In this document: one piece after another, positions 44,241-55,336 of the stretch
Layout of the letters: each line of letters opens with the position of its first letter
How positions within the stretch are numbered: the first letter of the stretch is position 1
Assembly (NCBI RefSeq): GCF_902167145.1
Contig: NC_050104.1
Coordinates: 101,319,849-101,383,848 of the forward strand
Direction: 5' to 3'
Origin: Zea mays
Lineage: Eukaryota; Streptophyta; Magnoliopsida; Poales; Poaceae
DNA length: 64,000 bases
Program-made: the position numbers and the translations under genes
Notes under the pieces: model-generated
The model's input: only the letters and a program-made list of their open reading frames with translations
Told to the model about the DNA's origin: nothing
The model's database searches: none

Positions 44241-45642
44241 CTTCTTCGGACGCCATGAAGGCAGACTATCCGTGACATGTATAACTCAACTAACGTTGCT
44301 CCGGTGTATGTTGTCTTCACGGGTATGAAATGGGCCACCTTTGTTAAGCGGTCCACAACCACCCAGATGGAATCATAGCCGGCCCGGGTACGAGGTAGGC
44401 CAACTATAAAATCCATCCCGATCTCATCCCACTTCCACTGAGGAATCCGCAATGGCTGCAACAATCCGGCGGGCCTCTGATGCTCTCCTTTGGTTCTTTG
44501 ACAGCTATCACAGATGGCGACATATTCTGCGATCTCTCTTTTCATGCCATACCACCAAAACCTTCTTTTTAAATCCTGATACATCTTCTCACTTCTAGGG
44601 TGTATGGAGTAGGCTGTCTCATGAGCTTCCTTGAGGATCAACTCCCGAATAGGTTTGAGGTCGGGAACACACAATCGGTCCTTGAACCATATTACTCCCT
44701 CTTCATCCTCTCGAAAGTCTTTGCCTCTTCCTTCTAAGATCAGCTGCCGGATTTTGTTGATGTTTTCATCATCCTTCTGCCCTTCTTTGATCTCCCGCTC
44801 TAGGGTGGGCTCTAATTCCACGGTTACTCCTTGTGTACTGTTCAGGAAACCGAGGCTCAGTCTGTCGAACTCCTTGGCTAACTCATACGACATCGGGTAC
44901 GTGGCCAACATATTGACTTGACTCTTCCTGCTCAGAGCATCTGCAACAACATTGGCTTTGCCTGGATGGTAATGTATCTCCAACTCATAGTCTTTGATCA
45001 ATTCCAACCATCTTCGCTGCCTCATGTTTAACTCCGACTGGGTGAATATGTACTTCAGACTTTTATGATCTGTGTAGATGTCGCACTTCTGCCCATACAG
45101 GTAATGTCTCCATGTCTTCAACGCATGAACTACTGCTGCCAACTCCAGGTCGTGTGTGGGGTAATTTTTCTCATGGATCTTCAGCTGTCGAGATGAGTAT
45201 GCTACAACTCTTCCTTCTTGCATTAGCACGCATCCCAATCCAGTATAAGAAGCATCGCAATACACCGAGAATGGCTTGTGAACATCAGGCAGGACTAACA
45301 CAGGTGTTGTAGTCAATCTATTCTTCAGTTCTTCAAATGCCTCTTGGCACTTTTGGGTCCACTTAAACTCAACCTTCTTCGCTAGCAACGCTGTCATTGG
45401 TCTAGCAATCTTTGAGAAGCCTTCAATGAAACGCCTATAGTATCCGGCCATTCCGATGAAGCTCTTGATGCCACGAACATCCTTCGGTGCTTTCCAGTTC
45501 AGGATATCTGCTACTTTCTTTGGATCCACTGCCAACCCATCTTGGTTTATGATGTGACCCAGAAACAGGACTTCATGAATCCAGAACTCGCATTTACTCA
45601 GCTTGGCATACAACTGATGCTCTCAAAGTCTTTGCAATACCA
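44237..45642 (-). pseudogene. Element D RT thumb-RNase H-integrase N-terminal part
   Basis: Open from about 45613. The RT end reads [10 protein letters not shown] and [10 protein letters not shown]. RNase H starts at [14 protein letters not shown] with [10 protein letters not shown] and ADALSRK. Integrase HHCC follows ([20 protein letters not shown]), then [13 protein letters not shown] with the first catalytic Asp. A TGA (from CGA, about 45618) and a frameshift near 45680 separate it from the RT core, and another frameshift at about 44237 separates it from the C-terminal half. Confidence 0.92.
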
Positions 45643-45645
45643 TCT

Positions 45646-47937
45646 TCAAATGCTCCACATGATCTTCCTCACTTTGAGATATATGAGAATATCATCGATG
45701 AACACTACCACAAACTTGTCTAGATAGTCCATGAACACGCTGTTCATCAGATACATAAAGAAGGCTGGCGCATTTGTCAAACCAAAGGACATAACTGTGA
45801 ACTCATATAACCCATACTTGGTGATGAATGTTGTCTTCGGTATGTCCGAGGGTCGGATTCTGAGTTGATGGTAACCTGATCTCAGATCTATCTTCGAGAA
45901 TACGCTGGCACCTCTGAGCTGGTCGAACAAATCTTCTATTCTTGGCAGGGGGTACTTGTTCTTGACAGTGACTTCATTCAAGGCTCTGTAGTCTATGCAC
46001 ATCCTTTTGGTACCATCTTTCTTCTCTACAAACAACACTGGAGCGGCCCAAGGCGAGGTACTTGGTCTGATGTAACCCTTCTCTAACATCTCATCTATCT
46101 GCTTCTTGAGTTCCACCAATTCTGGTCCAGACACTCGATAGGCCCTTTTAGAAATGGGGGCGGTACCAGGGATAAGCTCTATGGCAAATTCGACTTTTCT
46201 CTCGGGTGGCATGCCCGTTAGCTCCTCGGGAAACACATCCAGAAAGTCCGACACAACCTTGATAGCCTCGAGCGGGTTGGTCTCCTTACTATCAACTGAA
46301 ATCTGGTGACAGACTCCCTCCGCTGATTTAGGCATCCTTAGCTCAGCCACTACCTCCTCTCCGGACAGGGACTTCAATGTTACGGTCCTCTTGTCACAGC
46401 TAACATTCGCTTCATACTTCATTAACCAATTCATCCCTAGGATGACATCTATCCCAGGGGTGTCTATTACTATTAGGTCACTGGGGAATCCTATCCCCCT
46501 TATTTCCACCCTTATATTTGAGCATATTTTATCTGTTTGCACCTTGCCACCAACCGAATTAATCCCCATGGGCGGCATCATTGCCTCTACTGAGATGTTA
46601 TGCATTTCTACCCAGGTTGCAGTGACAAATGAATGAGTTGCACCAGTATCAAATAACACTTTTGCGGGATGAGATTCGACTGAGAACATACCTACTGCCA
46701 CATCTGGTGCATCCTGGATTGCTTCGGCCTCCAAGTGGTTCACCTTTCCACGGTTGTACGCTTGGCCACGATTGCCTGCTGCCTGCTGCAGTACACCTTG
46801 CCTTGTTGGAGCGTTGGGGTTGGTCTGCTGCTGCACCATCTTCTTTGGGCACTGCATCGCCCAGTGGCCTTGTTCTCCACAGTGGAAACATCCTCTGCCT
46901 CCTCCTTGTGCTGGGGCTGCTTGGTTGCTCTGATTTGCTGCGGGGGCAGGAAGGCGAGGTGCCTGGTTGTTCTGCTTCTGATACTGATTCCCTCCTTGCT
47001 GGCTGTTCTGACGATACTGCTGCTGTTGTGGGTACTGCCTCTGAAACTGCTGCTGATGCGGACGCTGATTCTGATTCTGATATCCCTGTGGGTGACCAGG
47101 CCTGCCTTGCTGAGATGAACTGCCTGAGAAACGGGGACGGCTGATGCTTCCGGACTGGGGTCCACTCATCTTGCACTTCCAATCTTCCATATCCTTACGC
47201 TTCTTCTCAGTCATAATTGCCCTATCGATCAGGTGCTAGAAGGTGGGGAAGGTGTGATTCATCAGCTGGTAATGCAGGGGATCCACCAAACCCCTCATGA
47301 ACCTGTACTACCTTTTAGCATCAGTGTTGACATCTTCAGGTGCATAACGAGACAGCTGCAGAAACTTGTCTCTATATTCACTAACAGACAGGGGTCCCTG
47401 CTTCAGAGCCAGAAACTCCTCCTTCTTCACGATCATCAGTCCCTCTGGCACATGGTACCTGCGGAAACTCTCGCTGAATTCTTCCCAGGTGATGGCTTCG
47501 GGGTCAGCATGTGTGGCGAGGTAGGACTCCCACCAGGACTGGGCTGCTCCCCTTAGCTGGCGGGGACCATACAGAACCTTCTCCCTGTCGTCACATTGGG
47601 CGGTGCGCAGTTCCCTTTCCACTGCGCGCAGCCAGTCTTCTGCATCTATGGGGTCAGCAGAATGGGCGAAGGTAGGAGGGTGCCCTCTCATGAACTCGCC
47701 ACGCTTATCCTGTGGCATCTGGGGCATCTGCACTTGCAACTGGGGTTGGGGTTGCTGTTGAGCCTGCTGCATGGCTGCCAGAGTCTGCTCAATGGCCTGC
47801 ACTGCCTGAGTCTGCATCAAGAACATCTGCTCCACTGTCATCGGGGGTGGCGGGGGAGGCTGCCTCTGATGTTCCTCCTGCTAGGCACGCTGCTCTTGCT
47901 GAGCACACCTGTTGCATCGGCGCCTGTTGTCAGACAT
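45646..47937 (-). pseudogene. Element D gag-protease-RT core (several nonsense codons)
   Basis: The start ATG at 47937 (MSDNRRRCNRC) is chosen because the same frame then runs through gag, PR and RT. TAG codons at 47881-47883, 47308-47310 and 47236-47238 interrupt gag at codons 19, 210 and 234, each consistent with an original CAG. Gag core: AEDWLRAVERELR and WEEFSESFRRYHV. A Gln-rich stretch precedes the zinc knuckle [14 protein letters not shown]. Protease: [56 protein letters not shown] and the catalytic FIDDILIY. A frameshift follows at about 45680. Confidence 0.93.
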
Positions 47938-48339
47938 CTGTGGAAGACATTCACACATCAGCATTGATCTTACAATCCTTCAGCATAAGAAAAGGGAATA
48001 CAGAATTCTTCATGACACTGAGTGAACAGAGAGCTTCACTGATCCTCATTATGATTCAACACAGCTTCTCAGATAGAAAGGAAAGTAGAAGTAAATAGTT
48101 TCCCAACTAAATAACTGATTTCATTAATATCACTAGCTAAGCCAAACCGCACGGGAAACCCACAGGTTTGCGACAGTCATTACAAAGATTCAAATCCAGC
48201 ACAAGTTCACCATGACAAGCATGTAAGCAACTGATAAGCAATCTAAACTAAATGGAAGCAACTGATAAGCAAACTAAACTGACTATCTAAGACTGAGACA
48301 TCTGACTTAGGAATTATTACAAACTCTGACGCTAACGAT

Positions 48340-49359
48340 CTAAGGATCCAGATCTATCCTGGTCTTACAGGCAGGGGAACCATAAGTGTGGTGACCACGT
48401 GGCGGCGAGCGGTAAGGGTGCTGAGTCCCAACAGAAGCGGGAGAACCACCCTCCTGGTGGCGGCGCTCTGCTAGCTCAGCACGCAACTCAGCAATCTCCG
48501 TTCGAGCCCTGCTTAGCTCGTCCAGAGAGTGGTCCAGCTTGGTGTTAAGCACTGCGACTAGGTTGACTGTGCTGCTCAACCTAGGGTTATCCTCACCAAC
48601 AGGTGAGACAACCGCACTCTCTGTGCTGCCAGTAGGGCGGCGGGGGTAGTACCGAAGGTTAAGACCGTCGGCCACCCCACCGAACAAGGAACAGTACTGG
48701 GAGAGTGCACGTCGTGCTGCATCCTGCATAGCCGCCTCTGCAGTGTCCCTCTCGGAGATGGAGTAGTGCTCCGAAACGGCCTCCGCACCCCGGAGATCAT
48801 CCTCCGGACGACGAACTAGGCAGGTAGCCTCCTAGCGGTCCGGGTACCTCCCGCGACTGTGCTGGTAGACTACACAACGATACTCGATCGACCAGGTGTG
48901 CCGGTCGAAAGCCTGGCGCAGCAAGGTGTCGAGCGCGTCGTGGAAGTGACAACCGCGGGCGGCGTCACGGGTGATGGGTCGGGCGACCCATCCTTCCGCC
49001 TCCTGTGGCTCAGAGGACTCCGTGCTGTGGTCTGAGTCGTCGTCGTTGGGGTCTCCTCCAGGACCTCCTCCAGTAGCTCCTCCAACAGCCGGGGCGTCCC
49101 GCAGTGGTGTAGGGGGCGCCTCCAGCTGGGCAAAAGAGGAACGGCGCCTCACGGACTCCACCTCCTGCTGAGGTGGGGAGGAAGAGCCCTACTGCTCTCT
49201 GTGCTGGCGCCGACGTTCCTGCTCCTCACGCAGGCGGTGGTGCAGTCTCTCCAGGTGACTCAACTGACCGGACACGGTGCGGCGCAGAGGACGCTCCGCA
49301 AGTCGAGACGACAGGAAAGGAATCACCGACTTACGTGCAGTGTGTCTAAGACGAGCCAT
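48340..49359 (-). pseudogene. Element D extra ORF between 5' LTR and gag (339 residues, two nonsense codons)
   Basis: ATG at 49359 (MARLRHTARKS) opens a frame that stays in register to TAA/TAG at 48340. Two TAG codons interrupt it at 49189-49191 (codon 57) and 48832-48834 (codon 176). The N-terminal part is basic and Arg-rich. Then come an acidic stretch (DPNDDDSDHSTESSE), a conserved-looking block (LRQAFDRHTWSIEYRC and ERDTAEAAMQDAARRALSQY), and a coiled-coil-like LSRARTEIAELRAELAERRH with a C-terminal RTRIDLDP-like end. No enzyme domain is visible. I recall similar proteins next to such elements in maize, but no function. Confidence 0.6.
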
Positions 49360-49601
49360 CTACAAAAGACACCGTAAGCACAAGAGTAAGAACAAAACTA
49401 ATATGACAAGTGCATAAACCATAGACAGAATAAGATAAAAATTTTAACAAGGTATAATATAGTATATATATGTAGTAAAACATAGGGTTGGTCGAGGTGA
49501 CCGACTTTTGAAGTAACATCAGAGGTCAAGGTGAGAGGGAAGGTCAATAGTCCTTAGTACGACCAGTGCTACTCTAAGTCAGCGGTCCTACAGTCAGCAC
49601 G

Positions 49602-49613
49602 GCTTTTATACCA
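49602..49613 (-). other. Element D primer binding site
   Basis: TGGTATAAAAGC on the minus strand, 4 bases from the LTR, matches the initiator tRNA-Met site TGGTATCAGAGC at 10 of 12 positions. Confidence 0.7.
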
Positions 49614-49617
49614 CTTA

Positions 49618-50330
49618 TGTCACACCCGGTTTTGGAAGGCAAACCGAATGCGAACTATGTACGTGCCAGGATCAGAACTCACGTACACAACGGTTACATA
49701 AATGAACATCAACGCACATTGCTCGAATAATAACATAAAAGAGTATTAACTTATTACATCACAGAGTCATAGACATCCACATAGTCATCGACTTAACAGA
49801 TAAATCAAAGTACTAAGCGAAACGCAGCAAAGACAAGGCCTTCACAGGCAGCTGACTGGGGGTTGCCGCCAACCCACACCTAGAATTCGTCGTAGTCTTG
49901 GAACTCTTGGAAGTCTCCTTCCACGGCTTCACCTTCTCCTGAGCAGTGGTTACAATGTGGACAACCTGGTGTTTTGTGGTAAAGCAAGGATGAGTACACA
50001 TCAACGTACTCAGCAAATGTCCCGTTTGGCTGAAGTGGACTAGCTTTATGTGGGGTTGGGCTCAAGCAGTTGCTTTTAGTTGGTCAGATATTTATTAATA
50101 GTAGAAGCCAGGTTTTAGTAATAACCAACCCGTGAACCACTTCCTCATCGAGGAGCAACATCATCATAGTCGAACCAAAACCATAAACATAATCATTGTA
50201 TCTCGAACCATCTGTATCTCTAATCAAAGAGGATCCCAAGGCTGCTCTTAACCGTGAGCACGGCTGATATATCAGTTTCACTACCCTCTGCAGAGGTCGC
50301 ACACTTTACCCATGAGTCATGATTCCCTTT
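49618..50330 (-). repeat. Element D 5' LTR, left part
   Basis: First 713 bases of the LTR as read on the plus strand, identical to 39805-40517 except for three substitutions. It ends in CCTTT (50326-50330), the target duplicated by element E. Confidence 0.95.
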
Positions 50331-51734
50331 TGTAGGAAACGGGTGACGCCTAAGAGGGGGGGTGAATTAGGACTTCTAAAACTTTTACTAAACTAGGCCA
50401 CAAATAAATCCCTAGAGCAAAACCTATGCAAATAATCAAAACTAGAATGTGCAAACTAGGTTTTGTCTAAGTGTTGCTATCTCTACCGCAAAGGCTAAGT
50501 TTCAATCTACACTAAATAAGTATGACTACAAGATTGAAACTTAATATAAATGCGGAATGTAAAGAGCTAAGTAGAGAAGCAAACTCTCGTGGATGACGCC
50601 GGTATTTTTACCGAGGTATCCGGAACCACGCAAGGTCCCGACTAATCCTCGTTGGTGCCCCTACGCAAAGGGAAGCCCACGCGAGGGCCAAGCACCACGG
50701 TCGAGTAACTCCGTAGAGGGCCGCGGGCCTTCTCCACACGCAAGTGGTGCTCCGCTTCCGGCTCCTCTCGGACGCTCCCCGCCGTCTCCACTATCGAGCT
50801 TCCGGTCGAAACGCCGCGGGCCTCGTTCCCTCCGGTACACGGTGGCGGCCGTGACACAAACGCGGTTGTCACGGTCTCGCAAGACTCTCGCCCCACTCGG
50901 TACAATTACAACGACTCACGCAAGAGCCGAGGGGTTGTGTGGTTTTACAAAACTCACTCAACTAACTAGGGTTTACCTAGAGCAAGCGCTAAAGCGGTCT
51001 AACTAACCTAAGCACTTTGCAAAGCACCTACGCTAATCACCGAGTGATTCTATTAAGCACTTGGGTGTTTGAGCTCTTGGAAATATGCACTATGTGTCTT
51101 GGTATGTTGCTTGGGCTCTCACACCTGAGAATGGCCGGTTGGGGTGGTATTTATAGCCTCCACACCCTCAACTAGCCGTTGGACAGAAAGCAGCAGCTTT
51201 CTGTCGTCGGGTGCACCGGACAGTCCGGTGCACCACCGGACACTGCACAGTAGATGTCCGGTGCACGCCACGTCAGCCGACCGTTGGCGCCTGTAGCAGT
51301 CGACCGTTGGATCCGACCGTTGCCGTCTGCCCGTTGGCACACCGGACAGTCCGGTGCACACCGGACAGTCCGGTGCTACAGCCAGAGAGCGCCTGCCTGC
51401 GGCCTCTCTGCACAGACTGTCCGGTGCCTCACCGGACAGTCCGGTGCACACCGGACACCGATGTCCGGTGCGCCACCAGGCGCTGGCTGACAGCCCTCGT
51501 TTTGGATTTCTTCGCTGATTTCTTCGGGCTTCTTTGTTCTTGAGTATTGGACTCCTATGCATCTTTTTATGTCTTCTTTTGAGGTGTTGCATCCTCATTG
51601 CCTTGGTCCAATTCTCTTCGCATCCTGTGAACTATAAACACAAACACTAGAAAACTTATTAGTTCACGGATTGTGTTGTTCATCAAACACCAAAACTCAA
51701 TTAGCCAAATGGCCCGGGGTCCATTTTCCTTACA
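50331..51734 (-). repeat. Element E 3' LTR (1404 bp)
   Basis: Contains a minus-strand TATA box CTATAAATA (51148-51156) and, on its transcript side, a cluster of the palindromic CACCGGACAGTCCGGTG motif (51217-51475). Confidence 0.95.
51217..51475. repeat. Cluster of near-perfect palindromes CACCGGACAGTCCGGTG
   Basis: Full copies at about 51217, 51341, 51359 and 51435, plus partial ones (CACCGGACA, TGTCCGGTG) at 51235, 51259, 51418 and 51460-51475; the same set lies at 56222-56480 in the other LTR. Each is self-complementary except for the central base. Just upstream are three GACCGTTGG/GCCCGTTGG repeats. Confidence 0.85.
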
Positions 51735-53150
51735 ATCTCCCCCTTTTTGGTGATTGATGACAACACAACCAAAGCAAGCAAATATTACAAGTATTTGAGT
51801 TAAAATATGCAATCTACTTGCTAAGATGCATGATTATCCCCTCAATGTGAAATTATGGACTTAAGCCTCCCCCTAACTCCATAATTCACTTACTTCCTAT
51901 TTTAGGACCAAATAACCAAAACCACTTGAAAAGCCATTTGTAGATATAAAATTTTAAATTAGTGGTGTTTGGTGTTTGATATAGTTTTCATTGCTTTGGC
52001 CCCTAAACTTCTCCCCCTTTGGCATCAACCACCGAAAAGGAAGACATTAAAAGCATTTAGGAAGTAAATAAAAGCTTGCCCTCAACAAGAATTGAATCAA
52101 ATGATATCACTAGAAGGATATTAAATTAAACTATGTGAATGATACCACTTGAAGGAGTCCTCAAAAGATTACTCCCCCTAAATGAGTTGTCTCCTTTAGA
52201 AAGAGTTTTTCTCCCCCTTTAGAGATGAAGAAATACTCCCCTTGATAGAGAACCTCTACTTAGGAAAAAGCATGTGAAAATTAGAGGTGCAAGACATGAT
52301 TTGAAAAGACTAACTTCCCTTATGCATAAGTAACAGAATATGAGTTAAGTACATATGCATTTTTAGCAACAAGGAAGTATATGATATGAAATATAGTCTA
52401 ATCAAATATTGGAGAAGACATGTAAATGATACTGAATGTAGTCTCAAAAGATACCAATTGAAGATCAATGGCGAGCTTGAGAGACATGAGAGTTCTTTGA
52501 GATTTTGCAGTGGAAGATTGTTGTCTTTCTCCGGGGACTTCATTTTCCTTACAATGAGACTATCACATGAAATAGACTTGAAAAGGTGTTAGTCTCAAAG
52601 TGTTAGATTATAGAGTAACCTCCCCCTAAAGGTGTGCATACAAGTTTTGAATACTTGTAGGAGACATGCACTTTGATTTGATATCAAGAGGGGCAAATTA
52701 TCCATAATCCAAACTTTGGCACATATAAGTTAAATGATACACTTGTGGAAATCAAAAATTTTCAATTGATGCATCATTTACTATGGAGTGATATAAAAGC
52801 TATCTGCCGTGCTTAAATAAACATTTTAAGCCATGTAGGTTTGCTTAAGTATATGAATTAAAAACAAGCAATCCTACCATATGATTTACCTAGTATGCAT
52901 GATTTTGAACAAAAGTACATAACAAATGTAATACTAGGCAAGAAAGGTAAACTAGATAAAAGATAAATAGATATGCATATCCAAAAACGAGAAATACAAT
53001 AAAACTAGTTACCTTAGTCATGGGTGGGAAATTTGGGTCCAAAATTTTCACTAATCCACTTGGCAATAAACTTGATCCAGTATGATGTATCCCATGATAT
53101 ACATCCCAACTTAGCCAAGTCTCCAAATTTCCCGATGACCTTCGGTCCAC
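51735..53150 (-). other. Element E 3' non-coding internal region with polypurine tracts
   Basis: Next to the LTR the minus strand reads AAAAAGGGGGAGAT, a PPT. Further GGGGGAG-type runs recur at about 51870, 52010, 52170, 52210 and 52620. There is no integrase, RT or RNase H. A short reading frame after the gag stop (VDRRSSGNLETWLS, 53150-52890) continues without a recognised domain. The region replaces what would be pol in an autonomous relative. Confidence 0.75.
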
Positions 53151-55256
53151 TCACTTCCCTTTCGGGATCCAAACCTTCTTGGTGCTTTTCATGGTTGAAA
53201 TTATCTCCTTCGGCACCCAGATGCGTTTGGCCCCCTTTCCTTTGTTGGCTTGCTTGTTGGCCTTGATTGCTATCACCTTTCCGTTCTTTTTCTTCTTGAT
53301 CAAATATGGTGTAGCATCCTTTTTGTTCACCTTTTTGATGTAGGTGTTGGAGATTTTGCTTGATGGCTTTTGCTTGAGCTTTTGCCTTTGTTTATCCCCG
53401 GTCATCGCCTTGCATTGGAAAGACTTGTGGCCTTCCTTGTGGCATAGCCTACAAATCACAGTTTCTCCCTCCATAGGCTTGTTCACTCCCGCAGTGGTGT
53501 TATCCTGTGGAGGTTGGATTTGTTTGGCTTTGCCTTTCTTGTCATACAAAGCCTTGCCAAGGCGAGCCACTTCTTGCTTTAATTGTTCATTTTCCTTTGC
53601 AACCTCATCCGTACATGTCTCTACAACAATGTTCTCAACAACGACTTGGTTGCAGGGGTTAGAATCATCAATTAAATCAAAGCAGGAAGTAGAAGCATCT
53701 TTCTTAATTATTTCAGGTATTTCAACTAAAGATGCTGCTGGGGTGCTACCAATGTTTTCTAGCTTAGTAGTTAGCTCATTGTTGTGTATGCTAAGAATTT
53801 CCATTTTCTCTAGCAAATTTTCAATAGCTTCTTGGGAGCTAGCTAACTTAGCCTTAAGTTTTTCATTCTTTTTAATAAGGCTATCATCGGTAGCAGTGGA
53901 TGGAGCACTAGATTCTAATAGCTCAATTTTAGTTGATAGCTCACTATTTAAGTTTGCAAAAGTTTCAAATTTTTCTAGCAAACCTTTGTAATCATTTTGA
54001 GAGCTAACCAACTTATTTTTCAAAGTTTTAAGTTGAGCCTTTTGCTTAGTGCAAACATCCTGGAAAAATTCTACGGCTTCCGCAAGCTCATCTAGAGAGG
54101 GCTTTCCCTCACCTTCATCATCACTACTACTTTCATCACTAGAGGATGGAATACTTTTGTTACCTCTTGCCATAAGGCATTTGTGTGATGACCGTGATGA
54201 GCGTGATGAGGACCGGTGGCTGCGCGTCCTTGGAGGTTCATCTTCACTTGAAGAGTCATCCCAAGTTCTAACACTTGTTAGCGCCTTGCCTTTGCTCCTC
54301 TCCTTTTTGGGTTCGGCCATAGTTGGACAGTTGTCCCTGAAGTGGCCCTTCTCCCCACATGCGAAGCATCCTCTCTTCCTTTGCTTTTTCCTGTCAATGT
54401 TAAAGAGAAGATCCTCGACCTGCAGGGGCACACCCATTAGATTAATCTTGTGGATCATCCCCATTACCTTTCCGACGCGTCGGATTGTTTCTTCGTCCTC
54501 GGAGGATGATGTGCATGGTTGATTATCTTCATCATCATCACTTTCTTCTTCTTCCTCTTCTTCACTTGAGGAACTTGGAGTGGGAGCCTTCTTTTTGCCC
54601 TTCCTTTCATCACATGCAAAAGCATATGGTCTTGAGGAGGTTGGCTCCTCTCCCCGACTCATTTTTCGCGACATCTCAAAGGCCACGATTTTCCCAATCA
54701 CAATGGTCGGGGTCATGTTGCTCAAGTCCTCCATGTTGTGAAGGATGGTGATGATGCTCCCATATCTTTGTTGTGGTAGCAGGGAGATAATTTTCCTCAC
54801 AATGTCCGCATCGCCTAGCTTATTAATGCCAATAGAGTTGAGCTCATTGATTATTAGATTCAAACGAGAATACATGTCTCTAACAAGCTCATCATCTTTC
54901 ATAGCAAAAGAATTATACTCATTTAAGACTAGGCAATGTTTTTGCTCACGGACATTGGATGTGCCGTCATGGATCTCATGCAATTTTAGCCAAATCTCAT
55001 TAGCAGTTTTCAAGGTAAATACTTGGTTAAAAATGTCCATGCTAAGAGATTCATACAAGCAATTTTTGGTTCTAGCATTTAAATGGATTTCTTTTTCCTC
55101 ACTCGTGGTGGGTTTCTCGGGATTCTTGAGGGGTTTCATCCCGTCACGAGTGACTCTCCAAACACCTAGATCAACGGCCTCTAGGTAACAAGCCATTCTA
55201 GCACTATAATATGGGAAGTTAGTGCCGTCGAAGTGTGGTGGCCTATGGGTATCCAT
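53151..55256 (-). CDS. Element E Gag protein (701 residues, intact)
   Basis: ATG at 55256 (MDTHRPPHFDGTNFPYYSARM) lies 66 bases inside the PBS. Residues 1-210 form a copia-type UBN2/DUF4219 Gag (FDGTNFPYYSARM, LVRDMYSRLNLIINELN, KIISLLPQQRYGS). An acidic Ser/Glu stretch follows (about 235-265), then a CCHC knuckle CFACGEKGHFRDNC (about 300), long Lys-rich coiled-coil-like segments (about 395-500), and a second knuckle CRLCHKEGHKSFQC (about 610). The basic C-terminus ends WIPKGK before the stop. No premature stop is present. The protein could assemble particles, but enzymes must come from another element. The frame is much less GC-rich than the gypsy genes around it. Confidence 0.9.
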   Translation of the reverse strand: MDTHRPPHFDGTNFPYYSARMACYLEAVDLGVWRVTRDGMKPLKNPEKPTTSEEKEIHLNARTKNCLYESLSMDIFNQVFTLKTANEIWLKLHEIHDGTSNVREQKHCLVLNEYNSFAMKDDELVRDMYSRLNLIINELNSIGINKLGDADIVRKIISLLPQQRYGSIITILHNMEDLSNMTPTIVIGKIVAFEMSRKMSRGEEPTSSRPYAFACDERKGKKKAPTPSSSSEEEEEEESDDDEDNQPCTSSSEDEETIRRVGKVMGMIHKINLMGVPLQVEDLLFNIDRKKQRKRGCFACGEKGHFRDNCPTMAEPKKERSKGKALTSVRTWDDSSSEDEPPRTRSHRSSSRSSRSSHKCLMARGNKSIPSSSDESSSDDEGEGKPSLDELAEAVEFFQDVCTKQKAQLKTLKNKLVSSQNDYKGLLEKFETFANLNSELSTKIELLESSAPSTATDDSLIKKNEKLKAKLASSQEAIENLLEKMEILSIHNNELTTKLENIGSTPAASLVEIPEIIKKDASTSCFDLIDDSNPCNQVVVENIVVETCTDEVAKENEQLKQEVARLGKALYDKKGKAKQIQPPQDNTTAGVNKPMEGETVICRLCHKEGHKSFQCKAMTGDKQRQKLKQKPSSKISNTYIKKVNKKDATPYLIKKKKNGKVIAIKANKQANKGKGAKRIWVPKEIISTMKSTKKVWIPKGK

Positions 55257-55322
55257 CCCTTCCTCTAAAAAGCGTCGGCTCTTTTAGCGGTGAAGCTAAA
55301 GCGTTTCAAATAAGCCAAACCG

Positions 55323-55334
55323 CCTCTGATACCA
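55323..55334 (-). other. Element E primer binding site
   Basis: TGGTATCAGAGG on the minus strand, two bases from the LTR; 11 of 12 positions match the initiator tRNA-Met site. Confidence 0.85.
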
Positions 55335-55336
55335 CT

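Noticed and set aside
53344..53991. 215-codon plus-strand ORF within element E
   Set aside because: Antisense shadow of the intact Gag coiled-coil region.
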